A stretch of 64,000 nucleotides of DNA, taken from NCBI GenBank assembly GCA_016704465.1, contig JADJAD010000008.1, forward strand, positions 310,001 through 374,000, given 5' to 3'. A program made the position numbers and the translations under genes. Source of the stretch: Gemmatimonadota bacterium. Lineage in GTDB: Bacteria > Gemmatimonadota > Gemmatimonadetes > Gemmatimonadales > Gemmatimonadaceae. Shown here piece after piece: positions 46,395-57,595 of the stretch. Each line of letters starts with the position of its first letter. Position 1 is the stretch's first letter. Under the pieces are notes generated by a model. It did not search any database, was not told the origin of the DNA, and saw only the letters and a program-made list of their open reading frames with translations.

Positions 46395-47167
46395 TCGTCG
46401 TGTTCGACGTCGGAAACACCGAGACAACCGTCGGTCTCTTCGAGGGAGACGCGCTGCGCGGGCACTGGCGCCTCACCACAGATGCGACGCGCACCCCCGA
46501 CGAGATTGCCCTCACCCTGCGTGGCCTGCTGGCCACGGCGAACGTCGTGGTCGCGCAGGTGAATGGCATCGCGATCGGCTCGGTGGTCCCCTCGATGACC
46601 GATCCGCTGGGCGAGGCGTGTCAGTCGCTCTTTGGAGTCGCCCCGATCGTTGTGGACGCGCGGTCGCCGCTTCCCATCACGCTGGACGTGCTGGAGCCAC
46701 TGACCGTCGGCGCCGACCGGATCATCAACACGCTGGCGGCGAGTCGCCTGCATGGGGCGGACACGATCGTGGTCGACCTCGGGACCGCGACCACCTACGA
46801 CTGCATCACCTCGACCGGTGTCTTCCTGGGTGGGGTCATCGCCCCCGGAATTCGCACCTCGGCCGAGACGCTGTTTCGCCGGACGTCGAAGCTTCCGGCC
46901 ACGGAGCTGGTCGCGCCCGCGCAGGTCATCGGCAGGCGGACCGAGGACTGCATACGGTCCGGCGTCGTGCTCGGGGCAGCCGATGCGGTGGATGGGCTGG
47001 TGCGCCGCATCAAGCACGAGTGGCCGACCGCGCAGGTCCCGATCGTCATTGCCACCGGCGGCCTTGCGCCGATGATCGCGCCGCTCTGCGCGACGGTCGA
47101 CCGGGTGGAGCCGCACCTCACGCTCGTGGGGCTGCAGATGGCGTACGCACTCCTCTCGTCGCGGTAG
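46391..47167 (+). CDS. coaX: Type III pantothenate kinase
   Basis: This 258-residue enzyme makes 4'-phosphopantothenate, the first step to coenzyme A. The N-terminal VFDVGNTETTVGLFEG phosphate loop, VGADRIINTLAA, VVDLGTATTYDCI and GGVIAPGI motifs are those of CoaX, unrelated to PanK type I. birA directly followed by coaX is a common pair. ATG 46391 overlaps the birA stop. Confidence 0.94.
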   Translation: MIVVFDVGNTETTVGLFEGDALRGHWRLTTDATRTPDEIALTLRGLLATANVVVAQVNGIAIGSVVPSMTDPLGEACQSLFGVAPIVVDARSPLPITLDVLEPLTVGADRIINTLAASRLHGADTIVVDLGTATTYDCITSTGVFLGGVIAPGIRTSAETLFRRTSKLPATELVAPAQVIGRRTEDCIRSGVVLGAADAVDGLVRRIKHEWPTAQVPIVIATGGLAPMIAPLCATVDRVEPHLTLVGLQMAYALLSSR

Positions 47168-47324
47168 CAGGGGCGAGCGGTTCGGCTACGCGTTCGAGGC
47201 CGACGTTGGTGCAAGGTGACGTGGCGACGCGTGCGCATATCGAGCTAACAGGTATGGTGTTACGTCGCAGCGTTCGCGTGGGTTGTCAGGCGCAGCACCC
47301 TCGTGCGTCACTTGGTGTTCTCCC

Positions 47325-47353
47325 TTGCCTGCGCCATGCGAGTGGGTTAGGTT
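47325..47353 (+). promoter_or_regulatory. Promoter of groES-groEL
   Basis: TTGCCT (47325-47330) and TAGGTT (47348-47353) are 17 bases apart. The predicted start of transcription (about 47360) coincides with the CIRCE operator. The 280-base gap after coaX otherwise holds no gene. Confidence 0.65.
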
Positions 47354-47362
47354 TCGCTATTG

Positions 47363-47391
47363 ATCAGCACTCACACCCGGTGAGTGCTGAT
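47363..47391. promoter_or_regulatory. CIRCE operator (HrcA-binding site)
   Basis: TCAGCACTC (47364-47372), a 9-base spacer and GAGTGCTGA (47382-47390) match the CIRCE inverted repeat TTAGCACTC-N9-GAGTGCTAA with one paired change. The symmetry extends one base on each side. HrcA would repress groESL at normal temperature. Confidence 0.95.
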
Positions 47392-47448
47392 TGGACGAGT
47401 ACGAACCCAGTTCATTCTTCTAGACCCATCGATGGAGGGTTGTTGCCT

Positions 47449-47754
47449 ATGAGCACGAAGAGCGCGACCAAGGTCGCTCCGCTCGCAGATCGTGTGGTAA
47501 TCAAGCCGCTCGAAGACGCGGAGACGATGCGCGGCGGGCTGTACATCCCCGACACCGCCAAGGAAAAGCCGCAGCAGGGCGAGATCGTCGCCGTTGGCCC
47601 GGGACGTTTCGAGGATGGCAAGCGGATTCCGCTCGACGTTCAGGTCGGCAATCGCGTCCTGTACGGCAAGTACAGCGGCACCGAAGTCACGGTTGAGGGC
47701 GACTCGCTCCTGATCCTGCGCGAGACCGACATCCTGGCGATCATCAATAGCTAA
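47449..47754 (+). CDS. groES: Co-chaperonin GroES
   Basis: This 101-residue lid of the GroEL ring has the family features PLADRVVIKPLEDAE, GGLYIPDTAKEKPQQGEIVAVG and the C-terminal LLILRETDILAII. GGAGGG upstream (47434-47439) fixes ATG 47449. It is controlled by CIRCE and is followed by groEL after 126 bases. Confidence 0.97.
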   Translation: MSTKSATKVAPLADRVVIKPLEDAETMRGGLYIPDTAKEKPQQGEIVAVGPGRFEDGKRIPLDVQVGNRVLYGKYSGTEVTVEGDSLLILRETDILAIINS

Positions 47755-47755
47755 A

Positions 47756-47780
47756 GGGCGGACGGGGGACGGGGGACGGG
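47756..47780. repeat. GGGGGAC heptamer tract between groES and groEL
   Basis: The reverse complement of the heptamer seen before pyrC and mutL is repeated here right after the groES stop. On the RNA-like strand it has G runs of 3-5, so a G-quadruplex in the groESL message is possible. Confidence 0.75.
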
Positions 47781-47880
47781 AGTTCGACGGCGCCGGTGTC
47801 TGGCGGCGGTTCGCCTTCTCTTCCACCCGTATCTCCCTTCGGCTCTTTCCACCCAACATCACGACTGAGGTCTACGATAT

Positions 47881-49515
<1,635 letters not shown>

Positions 49516-49532
49516 GTCCGACCGAGGAACGC

Positions 49533-49571
49533 GCATGGGGGAGGGGGGCCACCGGCACCCCTCCCCCATGC
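49533..49571 (+). terminator. Hairpin after groEL
   Basis: A 14-bp stem (49533-49546 with 49558-49571) encloses an 11-base loop, 17 bases after the groEL stop. No T run follows. Confidence 0.6.
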
Positions 49572-49612
49572 CGCCTCCTGCCCCGTTCGCGGGGCACCGC
49601 AGGAAGACAACG

Positions 49613-49642
49613 CAAACGGCGCCCAACATCGGGCGCCGTTTG
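49613..49642. terminator. Second hairpin between groEL and the carbon operon
   Basis: A perfect 12-bp stem CAAACGGCGCCC with its complement (49613-49624 and 49631-49642), loop AACATC, followed by TCGTTTCG. It lies between convergent transcripts and could stop groEL and the minus-strand operon. Confidence 0.75.
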
Positions 49643-49720
49643 TCGTTTCGGGTGTGCACTCGTGCGCCGGTTCGTGGCGCCGGGTCTCGAGGGAAGCCGT
49701 CGGACCGACCGCGTGACGGC

Positions 49721-50368
49721 TCAGTACCCGACGCGCTTCTGCTCTCGCTCGAGGAGGCGCCGTACCGCGTCGGGCGAATCCACGCCCGTCACGAGCACGT
49801 TGAGCAGGCCGTCGCGCAGGCCATACACCATGCCGTGCAGCAGCGGTCGCGGACCGCGCTTCCAGGCCTCCTGGACGATCGGGGTGCGCGAGAGGTTGTG
49901 CACCTGGCGGAGCACGTTCAGTTCCACCAGCCGCTCGAAACGCTCGTCGTTCGAGCGAAAGCTCTCCAGTTCATCCTGGTGGCGCCGACGGGTCTCGCGA
50001 ATCCCGCTGAGCCAGTGGTCCACCAGTCCGTATGGCTGGTCCTGCATCGCGGCGCCCACACCACCGCACTGCATGTGCCCGCACACGATGACGTGCTTCA
50101 CGTCCAGCACCTCGACGGCGTATTGCAGCACCGATAGCAGGTTGAGGTCGGCCGGGATGACCTGATTGGCGATGTTCCGGTGCACGAACATCTCCCCCGG
50201 GAGGACACCCGTCAGCATCTCCAGCGGGACGCGGCTGTCGGCGCAGCCGATGAAGAGAAAGTGTGGTTCCTGCTTGCCCGCGTTGCGTTCGAAGAACCCC
50301 GGATCGTTCTTCGTGATCTCGCTGGCGAACACGCGGTTGTTGTCGAGAATGCGCTTGAGGTCTTCCAC
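49721..50368 (-). CDS. Beta-class carbonic anhydrase
   Basis: This 215-residue zinc enzyme interconverts CO2 and bicarbonate. The beta-class site is complete: the first Cys with Asp-Arg in CADSRVP and the His/Cys pair in CGHMQCGG. It resembles the Can type (FFERNAGKQEPHFLFIGC, MFVHRNIANQV). The start is GTG 50368. It is the last gene of the minus-strand inorganic-carbon operon, 92 bases after a SulP transporter, a pairing seen in bicarbonate-uptake gene sets. Confidence 0.95.
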   Translation of the reverse strand: MEDLKRILDNNRVFASEITKNDPGFFERNAGKQEPHFLFIGCADSRVPLEMLTGVLPGEMFVHRNIANQVIPADLNLLSVLQYAVEVLDVKHVIVCGHMQCGGVGAAMQDQPYGLVDHWLSGIRETRRRHQDELESFRSNDERFERLVELNVLRQVHNLSRTPIVQEAWKRGPRPLLHGMVYGLRDGLLNVLVTGVDSPDAVRRLLEREQKRVGY

Positions 50369-50460
50369 GGCGGTGGTACGCGGTGAGGGAGCGGTTGGCG
50401 GATGGTGCGTGCGTGGGAGCGTCGTGCATGCAGCGTGCGGCGCAGGCGGTGCCCGACCCG

Positions 50461-52191
<1,731 letters not shown>

Positions 52192-52198
52192 GGCGTGC

Positions 52199-53392
52199 TC
52201 AGCGCAGCAGGGCGTTCACGGGCGACGCGAGCAGGGCAGGGACGAAGCCAAGCACGAGCAGCAGGAGCATCAGGATCACCACCACGCGTCGCTCCCGTGG
52301 CAGCAGGTCGGGGGCGAGGTGCCGTTGCGGCGGACCGAAGAACACGCGCGCGAACGTGGCAAGCGTGGCGACGGCGAGCACCGCACTCGCCACCACGACG
52401 GTCGCGGCACTCCACGCGCTCTCCTCCCACAGGGCATGCAGCAGCAAGTCGTCGGCTACGAAGCCCGCGGTGCCCGGCAGTCCCACTGCGGCGCCTCCGA
52501 AAAAGGCCAGCGCGGCCGCAAGACGGGGAAACGCCCGGGCCCGCCCCGCGAACTCGGTGAGATCGCCGTAGCCGACACGCGACTCCAGCGCCGTGACCAT
52601 GACGCTGAATCCGGTCAGCGCCAGCACCATGGTCACGGCGACCAGCACGGCGGCCGCATGGTGTCCGCGCGCGGCGGCGCCAACGGCGGCGAACAGCATG
52701 CCGCCGTGCATCAACACCGAGGCAGAGTAGAGTCGGCGCATGTCGCGCCGCGCGGACAGCGCAACGAGCGCGAAAAGCAGCGTGGACGCCGCGCCGATCA
52801 CCACCAGGGCGGGCGCCAGGTCATGCGCGAGCGGGCTGTTGTCGGCGAAGCGCATGTGCACGAACGCGGCGATCGGCAGCACGGCCAGCTGTTGCAGCTG
52901 ACGCGAGGCGCGGTGCTCACTCATGGCCGCGACCCCCGCGTGCAGCGGAAAGAGCCCGCAGTGCAGTGCGATCGCCAGCAACGACGCCGCGAGGGTTCCC
53001 GCGGGCGACGAGACGTAGACGCCCAGCCCGGCGACGCCCCACAACAGGCCGCTGGCACCAAGATAGATCGAGGCCGTGCGTGACGTTCCGCGCACCATCC
53101 CGGCGGCAATGACGCCAGCCGTGGCCAGGGCCGCGAAGGCGAGGTGCCCCCTCGTGGCGACGAGCGCGAGCAGCGGTAGCAGGAGTTGCGCCCCCATCAG
53201 CACGCGCCGGACGAGCATCGGCGCGCCGGGCATGCTTCCCACGGCGGTCGGGAGGGTCCCCGCAAGCGGTCCCGGAAGCGTGCCAAGGAGTGGCACCGCG
53301 ACGGCGGCGCGATGCCGGTCGGACCACACGGCAGAAAGCGTCACGCCAAACAGCCAGACGGGCGCCATCCACGTCGAGAAGATCGTGCTCAT
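52199..53392 (-). CDS. Second ND4/ND5 (NuoM/NuoL)-like membrane subunit of the DAB operon
   Basis: The 397-residue membrane protein resembles the proton-translocating antiporter family: YSASVLMHGGMLFAAVGAA, and FPRLAAALAFFGGAAVGLPG with TAGFVADDLLLHALWEE. Where family members carry the lysine in GK-x-A-Q-L-P-F, this protein has LHCGLFPLHAGVAAM, so the lysine is replaced by histidine and the downstream WLPDAMEGPTP-like loop is lost. It may be a structural partner of DabB instead of a full proton channel. The ATG overlaps the dabB stop by 4 bases. I know of no assigned name for it. Confidence 0.75.
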   Translation of the reverse strand: MSTIFSTWMAPVWLFGVTLSAVWSDRHRAAVAVPLLGTLPGPLAGTLPTAVGSMPGAPMLVRRVLMGAQLLLPLLALVATRGHLAFAALATAGVIAAGMVRGTSRTASIYLGASGLLWGVAGLGVYVSSPAGTLAASLLAIALHCGLFPLHAGVAAMSEHRASRQLQQLAVLPIAAFVHMRFADNSPLAHDLAPALVVIGAASTLLFALVALSARRDMRRLYSASVLMHGGMLFAAVGAAARGHHAAAVLVAVTMVLALTGFSVMVTALESRVGYGDLTEFAGRARAFPRLAAALAFFGGAAVGLPGTAGFVADDLLLHALWEESAWSAATVVVASAVLAVATLATFARVFFGPPQRHLAPDLLPRERRVVVILMLLLLVLGFVPALLASPVNALLR

Positions 53393-54681
53393 GCGTCCTG
53401 CCTCACCGACAGCACGCCACGAACGCGGCGCTCCATCGTGCTCAAGCCGCGCGACAGGGCGAGCACCGGGTCCACGGCAGCGTCGAGCCGTTCGTCGAGC
53501 CGCAGTCGATGCAGCGCGACGGCGAAGAGCCGATCCCGCAGCGTGACCGAGCCGACCCCGTCAGTCGAGCGGTGGACGGCGTGGTGTCCAAAGGTGTGCG
53601 CATCGTGGATCATGTTCGGTGCCCGGAGAAACTGCCAGGCGCGCAGCATGGCGTGACACACGAGGTGCACCAGCGCGAGCGTCGTCAGCCCCATGGAGAT
53701 CTCGGCCAGGATCAATCCGATCTGGGCCAGCGTCGCGTGGGCCAGCGCGCCCTTGGCGTCGGGGTGCGTCCGCGCCACCATCGTGGCGTAGATCGCCGTG
53801 GCGATGCCGACGAAACCGCCCAGCGCGGCCGCCACCGGCGCGGCGGCGATCACCGGTTCCACTCGCAGCAGGAGGTACAAGCCGGCGTGAACCGACACGG
53901 CCCCGTAGAACAACGCACTCGATGGCGTCGGCCCCTCCATGGCACGCGGCAACCAGCCGGAGAACGGCAGCTGTGCCGACTTGCCCATGGCGGAGAGCAG
54001 GAACATCCCCCCGAGCGCCGTCACCGCGAGCGGCGAGAGCGTCGCCACCCCTTCGAGCGCCGAAAACCGCGTGGAGCCGAGCCACTCGTGCACGCTCACG
54101 GTCCCCAGGAGGAGCCCCACATCGCACAGCCGATACGTCGCGAACGCGCGCACCGCCGAACGGGCCGGCATCTCGCGCTCATGAAAGAAGCCGATGAACA
54201 GCGCCGACGAGATCCCGATCAACTCCCAACCGGCGAAGAACAGGTCGAGCGCACCGGCATAGGCCACCAGCTGGGTGCCGCCAGCAAACAGTCCGAGCAG
54301 GACGAAGAACCGGGCGAAGCCAGGTTCCTTGTGCAGGTATGTTCGCGAAAACCGCCCGACAAGGGCGGTGAGTGCCGCCGCGAGGACCGAAAAGGCGATC
54401 GAGAGCGGATCGGCCACCAGCACGAGCGGGATCTCATAGCGCCCGACCACCAGCCAACTCCCGTAGTCGATCTCACCGCGAACCGGGGCGCCGAGCAAAC
54501 CCAGCGCTCCCATCGTGGCGGCCAGGGCAGCGAGCAGCGACGCAATCAGTCCCACGCGAATGACGCGCTCGACGGTGTCTTCCCCGAGCCAATTCCCGCG
54601 CGCCAGCAGCGCCACCCCGATGCCGAGCGCGCTGGTCAGTGGCGCCAACACTGCAACACAAAGGGCGAGAGCAGTGATCAC
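53389..54681 (-). CDS. dabB: DabB-like NuoL/ND5-family proton channel subunit
   Basis: The 430-residue membrane protein is of the Proton_antipo_M family. The key charged residues are present: Glu in FFAGWELIGISSALFIGFF and Lys in MGKSAQLPFSGWLPRAMEGPTP. In DAB systems DabB is thought to use the proton (or cation) gradient to drive CO2 hydration by DabA. GTG 54681 is chosen because it lies one base after the dabA stop; the longer ORF would overlap dabA. At 430 residues it is shorter than typical NuoL, with a soluble C-terminus (RLDERLDAAVDPVLALSRG). No complex I genes are nearby, so a role in respiration is unlikely. Confidence 0.88.
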   Translation of the reverse strand: MITALALCVAVLAPLTSALGIGVALLARGNWLGEDTVERVIRVGLIASLLAALAATMGALGLLGAPVRGEIDYGSWLVVGRYEIPLVLVADPLSIAFSVLAAALTALVGRFSRTYLHKEPGFARFFVLLGLFAGGTQLVAYAGALDLFFAGWELIGISSALFIGFFHEREMPARSAVRAFATYRLCDVGLLLGTVSVHEWLGSTRFSALEGVATLSPLAVTALGGMFLLSAMGKSAQLPFSGWLPRAMEGPTPSSALFYGAVSVHAGLYLLLRVEPVIAAAPVAAALGGFVGIATAIYATMVARTHPDAKGALAHATLAQIGLILAEISMGLTTLALVHLVCHAMLRAWQFLRAPNMIHDAHTFGHHAVHRSTDGVGSVTLRDRLFAVALHRLRLDERLDAAVDPVLALSRGLSTMERRVRGVLSVRQDA

Positions 54682-54682
54682 G

Positions 54683-57595
54683 TCACGCCACCGGGACGAG
54701 GGTCGAGTCGGGCGCCATCGATGCCACAACGCCGGGCGCCGGGATGGCGCCCAGCACGAGCGCTGGCGCCACGGGCACCCGGGTCCGGCCATGCCAGTCG
54801 ACCGAGTGCTGCACGCGCGGGATCGGCGTCGGAGACGGGACGTACGGCACGAAGCCGCCGTTGGCGAAGTGCATCATTGCCCCGGTCTGCGGATGGACGG
54901 ACACGAGCTGCACCCATTCCTTCACCACCAGTTCGCACACCTCGGGTTGTCGACTGGCCACGGCCAGCAGCGATTCCGGCGTTGCCTCGACCACCAGCAG
55001 CAGCCGCATGGGCTCGTGGAGTTCCACCATCTGCAGCGGCAGTCCTGTTCGCAGGTCGCTCTGGTGGCCTGCCATGACGCCGATCAACCCTGTCACGTTG
55101 TGCGGCAGCTTGGTTCCGCACCCGTACCGCTCGTTGTCGACCGATGAGAAGAAGTACTCGAGGCTGATGCCGGCCCCGACCGGTCCCACCGCCGCCAGGA
55201 TCCGCTCCAGGATGCGGTCGTCCCGGTCCACCGTCGGGTCGTAGCTGACGAGGAAGGCACGCCGGTCGAGATGCAGCCCGCGGGTGAGTGTGCGTCGCCC
55301 GACCACGCACGACGCGTTCGTGCAATGGCCGTACTCCGGACGGGGTTGGGCCATGTGCGCGGCGCGTGCCTGCACGTGCTGCAGTGCCTGTGTTGGCGAC
55401 AAACCGAGCGGTGCGTCATCGAACCGGCGCGCGCGCTCCGCCGCCGAGACACCCCGTGCGCGCTCCAGCATGGCACGCGCGGCGTCGAAGTCGGCCGCGT
55501 GCGTCGCCGGGAGGTGCTCGAGGTCGGCGTAGACGATCGAGTCGTCCGCGGTGTCGTGCAGCGCGCCCACGAACCAGACGTCCGCGGGAATGTCGATCCC
55601 GCGCGCACGCACGGCGGCGCGAATCTCGAGCCGGTTCGCCATCTCGGCGAAGAGCCGGGCATTGGCGCCCCCGCGACGGCCGCCACATGCCCCGCAGTCG
55701 TGCGCCGATTCGTGCGGATTATTCAGGCTGGTCGAGCCGTGACCGAGCACCACGATGACCCGGGCGAGATTGTGCACGAGTCCGATGCTCTGCAGCACCG
55801 CACACACCCGGTCGGCCGCTTCGTCCAAGGCAAATCCCACCTGCTTGCCCCGCGACGACGTCGTGCCGCCAAGCTCGCCGACGTGCAGCGGCGACAGGCG
55901 CGTGGCGGGGCGCGGGACGAGGCGTTGCTGCACGCGATCGCGCCAAGCGAGCGACCAGCGCGGCGCGAGCACCCGGGCGATGGCGGTGGCGGCGGCCAGT
56001 GGCCCGATCAGCAGCGACAACCCGGCTCCGCCGCTCAGTGTGCGGGAGCGTCGATGCAGGCCGCGACCGGACGCCTGCCAGCGTACGCGCAGCCCGGCGC
56101 GGACCGCCTGCCAACCGCGGTCCGTGTACACCGGTGCCTCGTGGACCTCGTGTTGCGGCGTCACGACCACCGGGCAGTAGGCCGCGGGCGACCGATCATC
56201 GAGTCCCTGGAAGTCGATCGCCAGGCCGAAGAATCCCGCCACGCCGAACGTGTCATGATGGCCCGGCTGCTCGTCGATGGCTCGCCGCAGCGATTCCTCG
56301 CGCTCGTCGATGCAGAACAGGAACTGCGCGTCAGGACGCGTCGCATCCGGGGTGGTGTCGACCGTCGCCGCGCGCATGTGGGCCAGGCCATCGAGGACCT
56401 GGCGCCGATACCGCCCCTCGAACGCTTCCTGCCAGACCTGCTGCCGCGCCACGCGCGAGCACGCGTCGACTTCTCGCCATAGCGCGTCGAGTGACTCGTC
56501 TGCCATGGCCGCCACATCCGCCTCGCTGCGCCCCCCCTCCCGCGCCAGTCCGGCGAGCAGCCAGGCATCGAGCGGGAGCGATGAGGTAGTCGGGGCGTCG
56601 GCCAGCGCACGCAGCGCCGGCCAGGCGACCGGCAACCCGGCGGCGCGGGCGGACGCCTCGATCGCGCGGCGTTCATGCGCCAGCCGCACGGCCAGAAAGT
56701 CCTCCAGCAGCGCGCGCCCGTCGGCGACGTGCTCGTGCGGGTGTCGCTCGAGTCGCGAGAACATGCCGGCCCATCCCGGAAGCGCGAGCGCGGTGGCCAG
56801 CACGTACGACTCCACGGACGCCTCGTCGACCCCAAGCGCCAGCAGCGCGGCGTCGATCACCGCGCGCGACGTCATGCCCGCCGCGACCGCCTGGCGGATA
56901 TCATCCCGCACACCCGGGCATGAGGTCGGCTCCGGACTGCCTGCTTCAAACAGGTAGGCGACGGCACCGAGAAAGCCGCGCGACCTCGCCGGCATCGCCT
57001 GCAATGCCTGCCCGTGATCGAGGAAGACCGCGGACAGCCGGATCAGTTCCGCGTGGACGGCAACATCGGTGTCACCCGCGCCGAGCGCGACCAGCGCGTC
57101 GCGATGACGGACGGGGAGCGGGACCGGGCGCGCGGGGCGGAGATGACCGACGAGCCGCGCCTCGGCGGCCCGCAGCATCGCCTCGTGCGCGCGCGGGCCA
57201 TGCTGGCGAAGGAACCCGAGCCCGGCGACGTCGTCCACGTCGATGTCGTGGCGCAGTAGTGTCCACCACAGGTCGCGACGGGTGAGGCCAAGCGCCACGG
57301 GGGTCGCCGCCGTGTCGCCTAACGCGGCGTCCAGCGCGCGGTGCAGGTCGTCGGCCTCGATGCGGCCGGTCTCGAAGTGCCGCCTGAACTCCTCGAGCGG
57401 CAGGTACGCGCGAGCCCCGACCAGCGCCGCGCCCTGCTGCACCGCCGCGTGAAACGGCAGGTGCTGCAAGGCATGCAGCGTATTGTGGTGCACGAAGACG
57501 CCAATCGGCCCCTGGTCGGGCAGCAGCACGTGCGCGCGCGCCACGCCCCGATCGATCGGGGACGCGTGGGCGTCTCCCCCCCCCGGCAGCTGCAT
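54683..57595 (-). CDS. dabA: DabA-like inorganic carbon transporter subunit (DUF2309)
   Basis: The 970-residue protein matches DabA, a beta-carbonic-anhydrase-like zinc protein that hydrates CO2 when coupled to DabB. The zinc and active-site residues are all present: Cys428 and Asp430 in FLFCIDEREES, His619 in VVLGHGSTSLNNPHES and Cys634 in DCGACGG. Other family stretches are FVHHNTLHALQHLPFH at the N-terminus and FFSSVDNERYGCGTKLPHNV. The ATG (57595) overlaps the SulP stop, but it is next to a nine-G stretch (PGGG), so the exact N-terminus is less certain. The length fits the longer DabA proteins. Confidence 0.95.
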   Translation of the reverse strand: MQLPGGGDAHASPIDRGVARAHVLLPDQGPIGVFVHHNTLHALQHLPFHAAVQQGAALVGARAYLPLEEFRRHFETGRIEADDLHRALDAALGDTAATPVALGLTRRDLWWTLLRHDIDVDDVAGLGFLRQHGPRAHEAMLRAAEARLVGHLRPARPVPLPVRHRDALVALGAGDTDVAVHAELIRLSAVFLDHGQALQAMPARSRGFLGAVAYLFEAGSPEPTSCPGVRDDIRQAVAAGMTSRAVIDAALLALGVDEASVESYVLATALALPGWAGMFSRLERHPHEHVADGRALLEDFLAVRLAHERRAIEASARAAGLPVAWPALRALADAPTTSSLPLDAWLLAGLAREGGRSEADVAAMADESLDALWREVDACSRVARQQVWQEAFEGRYRRQVLDGLAHMRAATVDTTPDATRPDAQFLFCIDEREESLRRAIDEQPGHHDTFGVAGFFGLAIDFQGLDDRSPAAYCPVVVTPQHEVHEAPVYTDRGWQAVRAGLRVRWQASGRGLHRRSRTLSGGAGLSLLIGPLAAATAIARVLAPRWSLAWRDRVQQRLVPRPATRLSPLHVGELGGTTSSRGKQVGFALDEAADRVCAVLQSIGLVHNLARVIVVLGHGSTSLNNPHESAHDCGACGGRRGGANARLFAEMANRLEIRAAVRARGIDIPADVWFVGALHDTADDSIVYADLEHLPATHAADFDAARAMLERARGVSAAERARRFDDAPLGLSPTQALQHVQARAAHMAQPRPEYGHCTNASCVVGRRTLTRGLHLDRRAFLVSYDPTVDRDDRILERILAAVGPVGAGISLEYFFSSVDNERYGCGTKLPHNVTGLIGVMAGHQSDLRTGLPLQMVELHEPMRLLLVVEATPESLLAVASRQPEVCELVVKEWVQLVSVHPQTGAMMHFANGGFVPYVPSPTPIPRVQHSVDWHGRTRVPVAPALVLGAIPAPGVVASMAPDSTLVPVA

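Noticed and set aside
52199..54681. Respiratory complex I or Mrp antiporter operon
   Set aside because: No other nuo or mrp genes are nearby and both genes overlap or abut dabA, so a DAB role fits better.
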